Source of the DNA: Cacajao melanocephalus
Taxonomy: Eukaryota; Chordata; Mammalia; Primates; Pitheciidae
Assembly (NCBI GenBank): GCA_963573385.1
Contig: CAUYLG010038413.1
Location: 36,362 to 100,361 of the forward strand
Reading direction: 5' to 3'
DNA: 64,000 bases
In this document: positions 11,556 through 22,454 of the stretch, in pieces
Layout: each line of letters opens with the position of its first letter
Numbering within the stretch: the first letter of the stretch is position 1
Program-made: the position numbers and the translations under genes
The notes under the pieces: generated by a model
Told to the model about the DNA's origin: nothing
Seen by the model: only the letters and a program-made list of their open reading frames with translations
The model's database searches: none

Positions 11556-11724
11556 ATGATAAGTTGAATTGTGTCCCTTCTACCACCAAAAAATACATGT
11601 TCAAGCCCTAACCCTCAATACCTTGGAATGTGACTTTATTTGAAAATAGGTCCTTTACAGAGGTAATCCAATTAAAATGAGATCATTAGGGTGCGCCCTA
11701 ATCCAACATGACTGATGCTTTTTT

Positions 11725-12316
<592 letters not shown>

Positions 12317-12482
12317 AACTGATGTTCTTATAAAAAGAGGAAATTTGGACACAGAGATGATACAGAGGGAAGATGATGTGAAGAGACATGGGGAGAAGAT
12401 GGCCAAGGAACGTCTGAGGTTACCACAAGCTTGCAGAGAGGCCTGAACAGATCCTTCCCCAGAGTCTTCAGAGGGAGCATAG

Positions 12483-12828
<346 letters not shown>

Positions 12829-12954
12829 AAAATACTGTTGTTTTAATTGTACCTTATTGCAGCAGCCTGGGCAAACTAAAGCAGTGATGATGACAAAAAG
12901 GTGGTGACAGTTGTAAGGGACTGTGCAGAGATGCAGCTGGGAAGGGGCTGCACA

Positions 12955-13205
12955 GGCCAGAACCAGCCCCCCTCTCATCTGGGTGAGGTCACATGACCAG
13001 TTCTCACTGGTGGGTTGGGGGAAGTGATGTGTGTGTCTCTTTTGGCCAAGGTCATTAAGAAGCAGGTGTGGTTTCTCCACTCTCTCTTTTCCCTCTGCTA
13101 GGGGAAGCAGAAGAATCTGAGGCCTTGGAGGAAGGCAGAGCCATGAACCATAGATAAAAGGAGCCTGGATCCCTGAATCACTGTGTGGAGCGATGCCACA
13201 GGCTA
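12955..13205 (+). mobile_element. Old LTR-like repeat fragment
   Basis: CACATGACCAGTTCTCACTGG, GGGGAAGTGATGTGTGTG and AAAGGAGCCTGGATCCCTGA recur in an old LTR-like family (probably MaLR); a second copy may lie at 40160-40520. Subfamily not assigned. Confidence 0.5.
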
Positions 13206-13324
13206 GCCAGCAGTGTTGGAGGAGAGCATGGAGGTGGGGGAGGGTGAGGGAAGGTGGGAGGCTTGATGTGGCACTGACAGTGCAGTGAGTGAGTGCACAA
13301 TGGGAAGATCTAACTTAGCCTGGG

Positions 13325-13850
13325 GATCAGGAAAGGCTTCCCAGAGGGGATGATGCCTGTGCGAGGTCTCGAAAAAGTAGAAAGTGCACTAGGCATAGGA
13401 AACAGCATGAGCAGAGGCCAGAGGAGAGAACCTGGTGCAATGGGGACCTTGAGATGGGCTGTGATAGGGAGAGGCAAGGTCAGAGGTCAGAGAAGTAAAT
13501 GCAAGATGGGTCATGGTGGCCTTGGTGCCATGTGCGGGAGTTTGGGAATCACTCTGGGTGGCCATTAAATGCTTTTTTGAGCAGAAGAATCATCCAGTAA
13601 TATTTTGTGCATTAGAGCCCCCTCTCACTGCTGGTGCGGGGCTGGATTAGGGATGGAGAGACTGAGAAGAGTGTGGCCAGGATAGCGGCTGGCCCAGAGG
13701 ACCAGGGCCGAGGGCACAGTGCAGAACTCCAGCAGAAGGGGAGGGGAGTCAGGATTTAGAGCTAACAGGTCTTGATGATTGGTTTCAGGGCAGAGTGAGA
13801 GGAAAGAAGAAAGGAAGGGTGATGCGCAGGTTTTGGGCCTGGGGTGCTGG
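13325..13850 (-). mobile_element. L2, antisense, long fragment
   Basis: AGGAAAGGCTTCCCAGAGGG, the AGCAGAGGCCAGAGG block, CTTTTTTGAGCAGAAGAATC and TTTTGGGCCTGGGG match reversed L2 3' sequence over about 500 bp. Confidence 0.75.
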
Positions 13851-14084
13851 GGCCACGTCTGAGATACAGGCACAGGAGGAGGAGGAGGAGCAGGACTTGG
13901 ACAGTGTCTTTCGTCTGGGCCTGTTTCCCCAGTTACGGTTATGTGTCCACAATTACACAGACATAGGTGATACATAGGCCAATAGGTGGATTAGTAGGAG
14001 GGAACAGGAAGAGCAAATGCACAGAGGCAGGGGCTTCAGAATGAGTGGCAGGTTTTGCTTGTGGAACATCTGTCTCCTCCCCTG

Positions 14085-14205
14085 GGGTGGGGGCAGTTAT
14101 GCCCGTCTTGTTCACCACTGTATCCCTAACAACGGAGCCTGGCACATAATAGACACTCAATTAATGCTTGTGGGTGAATGGGAAAATGAATGAACAAATG
14201 AACTG
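14085..14205 (+). mobile_element. L2 3' end
   Basis: CCGTCTTGTTCACCACTGTA, GCCTGGCACATAATAGACAC and a GAATGAAC tail are the L2 3' end. Confidence 0.85.
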
Positions 14206-14229
14206 CAGGTTGTTTGATTTGGCTGGAGC

Positions 14230-14480
14230 CCAGACAAGTGGCAGGGACTCCTAGGATGATCAAATGGGGCCATTTCATCGGAGATCTTGATTGCCTGGTG
14301 GGCTTATTTTTTATTCCATCAGTGATGGGTTTGAGCTGAGGCAAGGCATGATGAGAAGAGACAGCCAAGTCCAGCAGCACGGCTCGGTTGGCTGCTTGGG
14401 AACTGAGGAGAGGGATGTCATTGGTCCACAGCCCTTTATCAGTCTTTGGTAATATCACAGTCTCCTGGAGTTCCCTGGTG
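14230..14480 (-). mobile_element. Possible L2 fragment, antisense
   Basis: TATTCCATCAGTGATGGG and GAGCTGAGGCAAGGCATGAT weakly resemble reversed L2 upstream of the 3' UTR. Low similarity. Confidence 0.35.
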
Positions 14481-14555
14481 GGTGACAATAAAGAAGAATG
14501 ACAGTGGGTCTGGTCTGCTTCTCCCCATGCTAGCAGTGGAAAGAAATCGCTTCTT

Positions 14556-14702
14556 GGCCGGGCGCGGTGGCTCACGCCTGTAATCCAAGGATTTTGGAGG
14601 CTAAGGCGGGCGGATCACCTGAGGTTGGGAGTTCAAGACCAGCCTGACCAACGTGGTGAAACCCCATCTTAAAAAAAAAAAAAAGTTAAAAAAAACAAAA
14701 AA
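14556..14702 (+). mobile_element. Monomeric Alu (left arm only) with its own A-tail
   Basis: Starts exactly at GGCCGGGCGCGGTGGCTCAC and stops after AACCCCATCTT, where an A14 tail begins; no right arm. The left-arm wording (GATCACCTGAGG) is AluS/Y-like, not FLAM. Imperfect flanking repeats (GAAATCGCTTCT / GCAATTGCTTCT) suggest it inserted in this form. Confidence 0.85.
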
Positions 14703-15460
14703 GAAAGCAATTGCTTCTCCCCGCTCCAGAGCCAGGTTCTGTTCTCTGCTTCCCCTCAGGTTCCAAATGGGGCAGCGGCTTACCTTCCTGTTTCCAGCAA
14801 AGTCAGTCACCCTGTGAGGAGCAGCTCCATCCATCTCACCTGGAGCCAATCAGCCTTCTGCCCAATGTCCAGAGTAGAACCCAGGGAGACAGGCTGTGTT
14901 CCTGACACCTGCTGGCCTCTGCCTGCCTTCTCCCTTTGAAGGAGAAGCAGCTCGCATGCGTTCCATCCGTGCTGGACAGAGCCAGCTGGGGGCCCTCGCT
15001 GCAGCCAGGGTTGCTCCTATGGCCAGGCACTGGGGAGCATATGCGGGTTCCTCCCTGGATGTGTCCCTCTGGAGGCAAGGAGTACTGGCAAATGATGCCA
15101 ACCCAGGCACACCCTTAGAGCCAGGCTGGGTGTCACAGCAAACTCTGGTGCTCGCCACTCTGTAGCCAGCACAAAGGCAAGTGGCCAAGGGGAGATGAAC
15201 GAGCATCTCACATGGGTCCCTCCTTTCACTCCTCATTGCCCTGCCCATGTCAGGTCCCTGTGGACTCCCACACAGACCTCCCGCCCCCCAGGACCTGCCC
15301 TCCTGCTGCTGCCATATGCTGTTTCTCAGACACAGCCCTGACCACATCAGCCTGTTGCTTAGGAACATTTGAAGGCTCTTCTACCAAACGGAGCCACTCA
15401 GCCTAATGGTTGAGGTGGACCTTGATGAGGGGTCCTCACTGACAGTCTCGCTTTGGGGCT
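14703..15460. other. Repeat-free stretch
   Basis: No repeat or gene recognised. A 172-codon minus frame (14850-15368) covers most of it. It has no recognisable domain and no visible gene context, so I do not call it a gene. Confidence 0.4.
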
Positions 15461-15463
15461 GTG

Positions 15464-15698
15464 CAGTGCAGTGGTGACGTCTCATACTGGGAAGCCGGGT
15501 TACCTTGGTCACAACTTTGGCTTGGCCGTGGCTCCGAAGGAGTTATTTAGCTTCTCTGAGCCTCAGTTTCCTCATCTATAAACTAGAGACAGTAATGTAG
15601 ACTTCATAGAATTATGAGAATAAATGAGTTAGTATATATAGAATGCTTAGAGCAATGCTTGGAACACAGAAACCTCTTGGTATGTGCTTATTCATGGG
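15464..15698 (+). mobile_element. MIR, near full length
   Basis: GAGCCTCAGTTTCCTCATCT followed by AATAAATGAGTTAGTATATA and AGCAATGCTTGGAACACAG follows MIR from core to 3' end. Confidence 0.9.
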
Positions 15699-15709
15699 AT
15701 CTGTTAGTT

Positions 15710-15850
15710 GTTTCTCTCCCTCCTCCTCATCCTCCTTCTCCTCCTCCCTTTTTCTCTTCTTTCTTCTTGACTGAGGAGGATATTTTCCTTCTGAGAGCAG
15801 TCCCTTCTCACCCACCCGCCCACCCTCCCCTTGGACTTCCCACTTAGATG
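15710..15850. repeat. Pyrimidine-rich tract
   Basis: C/T-rich low-complexity stretch (CTCCTCCTC and CTTTTTCTCTTC runs). Confidence 0.75.
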
Positions 15851-16045
15851 AGCCAATGCATTTCCTTTTAAGTTTAGCGAGGATGCGTTAAGTTTTCTGT
15901 CACTTGCAACCAGAGAGCCCTGACCTACAAAGCGGAATCTGCCTCCGCAGCTGCGCCCATCCTCTTCTGTTCCAGGTCTTGAACCTTCTGCACCAGCCTC
16001 GCTGACTGGCCCCTCAAACGGGTACCATTCCAAACTCTGGGCCTT

Positions 16046-16079
16046 GGTTCTTATAGTGCCCTGGTTCTTGTAGTGCCCT
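16046..16079. repeat. 17-bp tandem duplication
   Basis: GGTTCTTATAGTGCCCT (16046-16062) is followed directly by GGTTCTTGTAGTGCCCT (16063-16079). Confidence 0.85.
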
Positions 16080-16164
16080 CTGTTTGGAATGTCCCTCTCT
16101 CAAATTCTTGGTTTGCCCAAATGCTGCAAGTCCTTCAGTGCGCTGGTAAAACCCATGAACCCTG

Positions 16165-16405
16165 TAAGCAGAGCACAGAGGAAAGAAATGGACTTTGGCA
16201 TGAGAGAGGAATGAGTTTTATCCCTGCTCCGCCCCTTACTTGCTGAAGGAGCACAGACTCATTATTTAACCTCCAGTTCATGTATCTGATATGTGCAGAT
16301 GATACCACCAACCCCCACCCTGCACCCCAGAGTTCTTAAGTGGACTGAATGTGAGAATTCATGAGAAGGGCCTGGTGCACTGTGGGTGCCTAATAATTGC
16401 TGGCT
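16165..16405 (+). mobile_element. MIR, near full length, diverged
   Basis: GGACTTTGGCATGAGAGAGG, TGCTCCGCCCCTTACTTGC, TTATTTAACCTCCAG and GGCCTGGTGCACTGTGGG give the MIR order. Confidence 0.75.
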
Positions 16406-16614
16406 GACACAGTCAGTGCTGGGCTGACTTACTCCAGCTCTGTCCCCAGCACTTCACCTCCAGAAGGGCAGGCAGGAACCCCAGGGAAATCTTACCAGCA
16501 GCCTAGCCTTGGGAAAAAGAAATAGAAAATATTCTAATTCCAAAGAGTAAATGTCAGAGTCGTGGGAAGGATTTTGAGGTTCTGAAAATAAACACAGCCA
16601 CTGAAAGGAAGGAG

Positions 16615-16780
16615 GTAGAGAAAGGAGGGGGTGGAGGTGGAGGACTGGAGTGAGAGGCAGAGAGGAGAGGCCAAGTGTGGGAGAGGCAGAGAGACAGAAA
16701 GAGATAGAGAGACAGAGAGGGAGATGGAGAGAAAGAAAGAGAGACAAAGAGACACAGAGACAAAGAGAGAGAGACTCTCT
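16615..16780. repeat. GA-rich simple repeat
   Basis: Purine tract of GAGA, GACA and GAAA units on the plus strand, degenerate. The many pyrimidine-frame and purine-frame open readings across it are artefacts of composition. Confidence 0.9.
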
Positions 16781-16784
16781 CTGT

Positions 16785-17575
16785 CCTGTCCTGGACTTTG
16801 CTTAAGGACCCCAACAAAGAAACCTCAGAACCCACCATGTAAACTGTGAGCTGACGTGGTCAGGCTTGCAGAGAGGCGGCCGGCAGGATGCTTCCACATG
16901 GCCGACGTGCTTTGTTTCCCCCTTAAAATGTCTTTTGAAAAAAATATAATGAGTTGGCAAAGTTTAAAAGTGAGATTTTACATGCAAAAATCTGATTTCC
17001 TTTTCTCTTGGAAAATCAGGAGGTCAGGCTACACTGGGCATGGCATGGACAATGGGCTGGAGCAGCAGCCTCTGCCTCCACAGGGAGCTGGGGGCGCTCC
17101 TGAGCACCCCTGGCTCTGAGGGTGAGCACAGCGTCATGTGTACCCTGCTGTGTTCCTTGCGCCCACCCAGTGATCCTTGGACCCCTGGGGGATTCCAGGC
17201 AGCAACCTGGACCCAAGGAGCAAAAGCTAAGACCTGCTGGGCTCTGAGGTTCTATGACCTTCTCAGCTCAAATGGTGACAAAACAGTCTTCCTCCCCTTC
17301 ACTTCCCGTCCCATTGCTCCACCAGAAACAGCAAGAGCGCTGGGCAGGCTCACCGTATCCCTGAAGCCGCCAGGCTTCACAGGAGCAGTGGCTGGTGGAG
17401 GACCTTCCCTGTCCTTAGCTGGCTCCAAGGCCCCTTGCCACCGCTGTTCTCTTCTCTGGATTCCGCTGTGAGGGTGGGAATTCCTAGTTCTCTGTGCAAG
17501 CTGAAAGCAGACAGTCTTCTCTACTCCCAGCCAGGCCCCCAACTTCCCCACTGCTGAGGCCAACACTTGCCCCCT
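16785..17575. other. Repeat-free stretch
   Basis: No repeat recognised. A plus frame of 143 codons (17040-17471) and a minus frame of 104 codons overlap each other. Neither shows a domain. Confidence 0.4.
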
Positions 17576-17624
17576 CCCTGTGACCCAGGTCCTAAGTAGG
17601 GCAGGAGCCAGTCCCCCAGCCTTT

Positions 17625-18190
17625 CATCTCCCCAGTCCCTTAGCCCCATCCCCAGCTCCCAAGCCCCCACCCCTTCAGTCCCCAGTTTCCCCACCCCTCA
17701 GCCTTCCAGTTCCCTGGCCTTCCAGCCCCCTAGTCCCCCAGTCCCTAAGTCCCCCAGACTCCCAGGCCCTCAGCCCTCTAGTTCCCCAGCCCCTCAGCCC
17801 TCTAGTCCTCCAGCCCCTCAGCCCTCTAGTCCCCCAGTCCCTCAATCCCCTAGCCCCCCAGCCCCTCAGCCCTCTAGTCTCCCAGCCCCTAAACCCTCCA
17901 GCTCCTCAGCCCTCTAGTCCCCTAGTCCCCCAGCCCCTCAGCCCTCTAGTCCCCCAAACCCTCAGCCCTCTAGTCCCACAGCCCCTCAGCCTTCTAGACC
18001 CCCAGCTCCCCAGCCTCTCAGCCCTCTAGTCCCCTAGCCCCTCAGCCCTCTAGTTCCCCAGTCCCCCAGCCCCTCAGCCCTCCAGCCCCCCAACTCCTCA
18101 GTCCTCCTCCTGTGAAGCCTCCAGCTCCCCATCTCCTCATCTTTTCAGTCCCCCAGTCCCCCAGCCCCTCAGTCTCCTAGACCTTAGCCC
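17625..18190. repeat. C-rich minisatellite, ~24-bp unit
   Basis: Degenerate tandem repeats of a 24-bp unit, CAGCCCCTCAGCCCTCTAGT plus CCYC, clearest at 17752-18085 (about 14 units). The period is a multiple of three, so the plus frame 17580-18029 reads as an eight-residue repeat (PLSPLVPQ). The minus strand has G-runs spaced 2-6 nt, a G-quadruplex pattern. No sign of real coding. Confidence 0.9.
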
Positions 18191-18194
18191 CTCA

Positions 18195-18550
18195 ACCCCC
18201 CATTTCCCCGGCTCTCCAGCCTCCCATCCTGTGTCATCTTCCCTCAGAGGCCTCCGGAGACACTGGACCCTGGAAGCCAGAACATGGACATCCCAGCTGA
18301 AATCAGCCAGAGGCTCCCATCACACCCTGCGCAGAGGGATGGGGACTCATTGGGAACTGGGAGGACTGACCGCCCAGCATCGTCCACTGCACGTTTCAGC
18401 TACATCCTGATGGTGCTGGAAAGATGCCCACACATGGAACTCTGACAGCATCATGGAGGGGCCAGGGGAACAGAGGGGAGACCTCTGGTTATTAAACTGC
18501 TCAGGGCTTTGCTTTTCCTGGCTCATTTCATTCTGTTTCTGCTTGATGGG
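18195..18550. other. Repeat-free stretch
   Basis: Ordinary sequence after the minisatellite; no repeat, exon or RNA recognised. Confidence 0.4.
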
Positions 18551-18559
18551 GATATAACC

Positions 18560-18690
18560 CTCATTTAATAGTTGGGAACATAGGGTATGGGGAAGTAAAG
18601 CCCCCTGCCCAGGTTCACCCAGCCAGTGTGTGGCCAAGCAGAGCTGGATTCCATCCAGGCGTGTCTCCCTGGGAAGCCCACACTCTGTCT
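18560..18690 (-). mobile_element. MIR fragment, antisense
   Basis: AGTAAAGCCCCCTGCCCAGG, TTCACCCAGCCAGTGTGTGG and AGAGCTGGATTCC match reversed MIR. Confidence 0.65.
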
Positions 18691-18769
18691 GGCTTCTCGT
18701 GGGCTGGACTCCTGGCTGCAACAGTGTCCCTGCTGGGGACTTTGGAGCTGCTGAGTACAGTGGGCCTTT

Positions 18770-18855
18770 GTTAGCCTTGTTCACTGCTGGGTCCCAGGGA
18801 CTGTGCCTGGCACGTAGTAGGCACTCAGCAACAGTCATGGAAAAAAATGAACTAG
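18770..18855 (+). mobile_element. L2 3' end
   Basis: TTGTTCACTGCTGGGTCCCA, GTGCCTGGCACGTAGTAGGC and ACTCAGCAACAGTCATGGA form the L2 3' end. Confidence 0.8.
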
Positions 18856-19043
18856 AGGGGTTTGAAAGTACATATGTGTATATGTGCATGCCTGTTATGT
18901 AAAACTGATATGTTTATTTAGGTAAGTAAAATATCTAGAAAGAAGTGTCTCAGGGTGAGATTATAGGGCATTTCATTTTTGTTTTTGACAATTTGAAAAA
19001 TTGTTTTTAGTTCCAAGTGTCCTCCAGTTCCAAGTGATGCATT

Positions 19044-19118
19044 GAAAATGAAAGTCCTTCAGATATAGTATGCACCTAAAGTAAAATAAATAAATTTAAA
19101 AAAAGAAAATGAAAGTCC
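19044..19118 (+). mobile_element. 47-bp retro-inserted stub with 14-bp TSD
   Basis: Perfect direct repeats GAAAATGAAAGTCC at 19044-19057 and 19105-19118 bracket a 47-bp insert (19058-19104). Its end, GCACCTAAAGTAAAATAAAT then an A-run, resembles the extreme 3' end of L1. Best read as an ultra-short 5'-truncated L1 or other mRNA end. Confidence 0.75.
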
Positions 19119-19139
19119 AGTCGTGCTCTAGCTTGGCGT

Positions 19140-19570
19140 AAAATCCTTTTGTGTCTCCTCATTGCTCTCGGATGAATGCCGAAATCCCGATGTAGCCTGC
19201 AGACCTTATGTGCCCTGGCCCTGCCCGACTCCCCTCCTTCCCTGAGGTTGGAGGGAGGCAGACAGAGGCCTGTGTGGGGAGGGAAGGGCTCAGGCCCCTA
19301 GTCCTAGCCCTGCCACCCCCTCCCAGCCTCCTCCCCTATTTACCCCTCCTTACCCCTCCCAGACCTACCTGGACTTCATCTCTTCTCTGCCTCGTTTCTG
19401 TACCTTGTTCATTTCATGTTAAATTGTAATTCCTGATTTATATTAGGATGTCTGCTTCTCTCTCCCTGCTATGAGACAGGATTTTTTTTTTTCAGGGTGG
19501 GGGCTGTGCCTAATTCATTTCTGTGTCCTCAGCCCCTGATGATAACTTGGCCTTTATTAAGTGTTCTGGA
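19140..19570 (+). mobile_element. L2 fragment
   Basis: CTCATTGCTCTCGGATGAAT, CCTTATGTGCCCTGGCCCTG, TTAGGATGTCTGC and a CCTTTATTAAGTGTTC end follow L2. Confidence 0.7.
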
Positions 19571-19589
19571 ACGGAGCCGAACCAGACAG

Positions 19590-19800
19590 TTTGCTCCAGG
19601 CAATTTACTGCCCTTCTCTGTGCCTCAGTTTTCTCTTTGGTGAAAGGGGTGTTGGGGGGGTCCTTGAGGGCACATCTCTAAGGTCTCTCCCATTCCAGGA
19701 TTGAGCCTCAGTAAAATGAGTTGTGATGACGCCTGTCTTGCTTGGTGCTGTGAGGATTTGGTGAAATGTGTGTCACGTGCCCACACTGGCAGGGCTGCCA
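19590..19800 (+). mobile_element. MIR
   Basis: GGCAATTTACTGCCCTTCTC, TGTGCCTCAGTTTTCTCTTT, AAAATGAGTTG and GTGCTGTGAGGATTTGGTGA match MIR, with an internal expansion. Confidence 0.75.
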
Positions 19801-19954
19801 CGTCCTATGGTCCACTTCTCACTCCACCCACCTCCACCCTGAAACATTTGCTGCCATTTCCTGGAAGCTGCTTGTAGCTGTCACTGGTCTAAGCTTTTCA
19901 GCAGCATTTTACCATTTTGTCCAAACAAGCCACAGTGGGGCTGAGATAAATGTC

Positions 19955-20075
19955 CTGGGTCTCCCGTCCTCCCACTGTTTAAACCTCTTCAGGGGCTCCC
20001 CCTGCTCCTATAGCAAAGACCCAGACCTCCAGCTGCTTTCAAGCCCCTGTGAGGCTCGGCTCCTGCTCCTCCCCA
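19955..20075 (+). mobile_element. L2 fragment
   Basis: CCCACTGTTTAAACCTCTTC, AGGGGCTCCCC and AAGACCCAGACCTCCAGCTG correspond to the L2 block AAACCCTTCAGTGGCTCCCC. Confidence 0.7.
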
Positions 20076-20084
20076 TCCCATCCA

Positions 20085-20240
20085 ATCCACACCAATCCAG
20101 GTATGGAAACTGAGGCTCTGAGAGGTGATGAGACTTGCCTGAGGCCACTCCATCTGGGGATGGCAGAGCCAGACTCAAACCCAGGACTGTTAGGATTTGT
20201 TCCTGGGGCTCGTCCAGCCCTGGTGATTAGTGCCCATTCA
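20085..20240 (-). mobile_element. MIR fragment, antisense
   Basis: TATGGAAACTGAGGCTCTGA, GAGACTTGCCTGAGGCCACT and GCAGAGCCAGACTCAAACCC give the reversed MIR core. Confidence 0.85.
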
Positions 20241-20244
20241 GTAG

Positions 20245-21125
20245 GCCTCTTAACAGCTGGCAGAGACACTTCTTCCCTGTATCTGAGTCACCCATGGCCA
20301 CACACTTCTCACGGTGGTAAAATTTGCCCAGCAAAGGGCAGTTATTGACCTGAGTGCCAGAGTGAGCAGACATCCCTGAGACCGCCCACCCTCCGTCTCC
20401 TGCAGGTCTGCCCTGAGCTCTGGCCCACCCTGGCTGGCTCCCCTGATTTCTCATCTATTGATTTAGAAAGAACCCTGTGGGGGATGCAGGAGGCTCTGAT
20501 CTGTGGCTTTGTGTTTGCCAAGGCCACTGGAGCCCTTGAAGGGGATTAGAAATTCATTACCACTGTGATTTGGGTCCCAGCCTGAGGCCCATGTGGACAT
20601 TCCCTGGGCTCCTCATTAAAGAGTGAATAGGCTGGTTTTGGAGGGTCTGAGGACAGTGCAGCCAGTGTGGCTCTTCCGCCTGTTGCTGGGTCTTTCAGGG
20701 TATCTAATCGTGAGAATGCTGGTGTCTCTGAGCATCAAGGTCTGAGGACGCCTGGCTGGGCAGCTTTGCTGGTGTAGACGCCCCCCAGAGTCCAGCTTAC
20801 CCTGTGACAACATTGGCCCATCAACAAAAGCTGAGGGCAGAGGGGAGCTCCCTGTCTTCCTGTCATCTCCTGGGGCTCTTCCTGCAACAATAGCCTACAC
20901 ACTGTCAGGATCCCAGACCAGCCAAGCACCGATGAGCTGGGACTCTAGGCACATCCCCCTTCTCTCCTCCCTTATTCACCAAGGATGGGCAGGAAGCCCT
21001 GAGGCCCTGAATTGGGGACATATGGGCTTACGAATCAGGGAACTCACCCCAGGGGCTCCAGCATGATGGGGAAGGACAAGCATGATGCCGACTGTTATGC
21101 TCCGTTGGGTGGGTTAGCATGGGTT
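20245..21125. other. Repeat-free stretch
   Basis: About 0.9 kb with no recognised repeat or gene; open frames are short (up to 76 codons). Confidence 0.4.
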
Positions 21126-21250
21126 TGTATTTTGGCAGCATTGAAGTGACACAGTTAAGTGTCAGAGGCTCTTGGGCTCTGAGATCCGGCTGTGCCATTG
21201 ATTGGCTATGGGACTTTGGGCAAGTGTTGTATGCTGAGCCTCAGTTTTCT

Positions 21251-21570
21251 TTCCTTCCTTCCTTCCTTCCTTCCTTCCTTCCTTCCTTCCTTCCTTCCTT
21301 CCTTCCTTCCCTTTCTTCTTTCTTTCTTTCTCTTTCTTTCTTTCTTCCTTTCTTTTCTTTTTTTTCTTTCTTTCTTTTCTTTCCTTCCTTCCTTCCTTCC
21401 TTCCTTCCTTCCTTCCTTCCTTCCTTCCTTCCTCCCTCCCTCCCTCCCTCCCTTCCTCCCTTCCTCCCTCCTTTCTTTCTCTCTTTCTCTCTTTCCTTTC
21501 CTTTCCTTTCCTTTCCTTTCCTTTCCTTTCCTTTCCTTTCCTTTCCTTTCCTTTCCTTTCCTTTCCTTTC
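21251..21570. repeat. Compound (TTCC)n/(TTTC)n/(CTTTC)n microsatellite
   Basis: 15 perfect TTCC units at 21251-21310, TTTC-rich sequence, 13 TTCC units at 21381-21432, a TCCC tract, then 16 perfect CTTTC units at 21491-21570. On the minus strand these are GGAA and GAAAG arrays. It is the expanded A-tail of the Alu stub next to it. Confidence 0.97.
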
Positions 21571-21660
21571 TTTTTTTGAGATGGAGTCTTGCTCTGTCAC
21601 CCAAGCTGGAATGCAGTGGCGTGATCTTGGCTCACTGCAACCTCTGGCTCCCAAGTGATG
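21571..21660 (-). mobile_element. 5'-truncated Alu stub, antisense
   Basis: About 80 bp of reverse Alu right arm (GAGATGGAGTCTTGCTCTGT to CAACCTCTGGCTCCCAAGTG). With the microsatellite it is bracketed by perfect 16-bp repeats TGAGCCTCAGTTTTCT at 21235-21250 and 21661-21676. Confidence 0.95.
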
Positions 21661-21784
21661 TGAGCCTCAGTTTTCTAATCTGTGTAATGAGGATTATGTT
21701 AGGATTTGGGAGGAACCAATCAGTTGATGCAATTAAGTTTCAGCATGGTGTCCAGCACATAGTAGGTGCCTACTGAACAGTAAG

Positions 21785-22235
21785 TCTTATTTATGCATTC
21801 AGTAAGCAGATGTTTGTTGAGCACCTGCTGCATGCCAGACCCTGCTCAGGGGAGTGAGAACTTTGTGGTGAAGAAAAAGCTAAACGCTTTGTCCTCAGGC
21901 ATCTTAGAGTCTGGATCAAAGAACTGAGTGTGAATCACTCACAATCGACTCTGAAGGGGAGAGTGGGGTCCTAGGAGTGTCTGCAACAAAGGACCCTACT
22001 GGGAAGATGGAGAGAAGAGGTTGGGCTCAGAGGCATTGGAGTCGACAGACAAGCCTGGCTGCCAGGTTCAGTGAGGAGAGGAGGTGCCTAGGATGGCATC
22101 CAGGCTCCTGGCTGTGGCCAGTGCACAGACAGATGGAGGTGTTATTCATGGGGCAAGGACAGTGGAGAAGAGCTGGGCTTGGGGGTGCAGAGTTTATGAT
22201 CTTGGACTTGTATGTGTTGGGTTTGCAGTGCTTTT
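21785..22235 (-). mobile_element. L2 fragments, antisense
   Basis: ATGTTTGTTGAGCACCTGCT and GCCAGACCCTGCTCAGG are the reversed L2 3' end. ATCTTGGACTTGTATGTGTT at 22200 fits L2 further upstream. Confidence 0.75.
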
Positions 22236-22454
22236 GAGACTCTGCACCTGAGGTATAGTTGGGGGCTGGATCTTACTTTGCAGACCCCTTGTTGGGGGGC
22301 CCCAAGGGGATCCAGAGAACTGTCCAGCTCTGCTCTCAGGGGCTTATACTTGGCAGGGGAGGATCCATGAACCATCACAGGTAAAGGTTGTTGTTGAGGA
22401 GAGGGGACACTCCTACCCTGATGGGGGTGTGAGTCGGCAGAGATCAAGCTCAGC

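Larger units (their letters stand above)
21135..21785 (+). mobile_element. MIR split by an Alu/microsatellite insertion
   Basis: 5' part 21135-21250 (GGCTGTGCCATTGATTGGCT, TTTGGGCAAG, GAGCCTCAGTTTTC) and 3' part 21661-21785 (GAGCCTCAGTTTTCTAATCT, CCAGCACATAGTAGGTGCC). The 16 bases at the break are duplicated, marking the insertion. Confidence 0.9.

Noticed and set aside
14850..15368. 172-codon minus frame
   Set aside because: No recognisable domain, no repeat of known protein, overlapping open frames on both strands; consistent with GC-moderate chance openness.
17580..18029. 149-codon proline-rich frame with an octapeptide repeat
   Set aside because: Explained by a 24-bp minisatellite whose period is a multiple of three. 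No upstream gene context; kept only as a repeat.
21119..21776. Plus and minus frames of 132-194 codons rich in S/F/P/L or K/R/G/E
   Set aside because: They are translations of the TTCC/TTTC microsatellite, without coding meaning.
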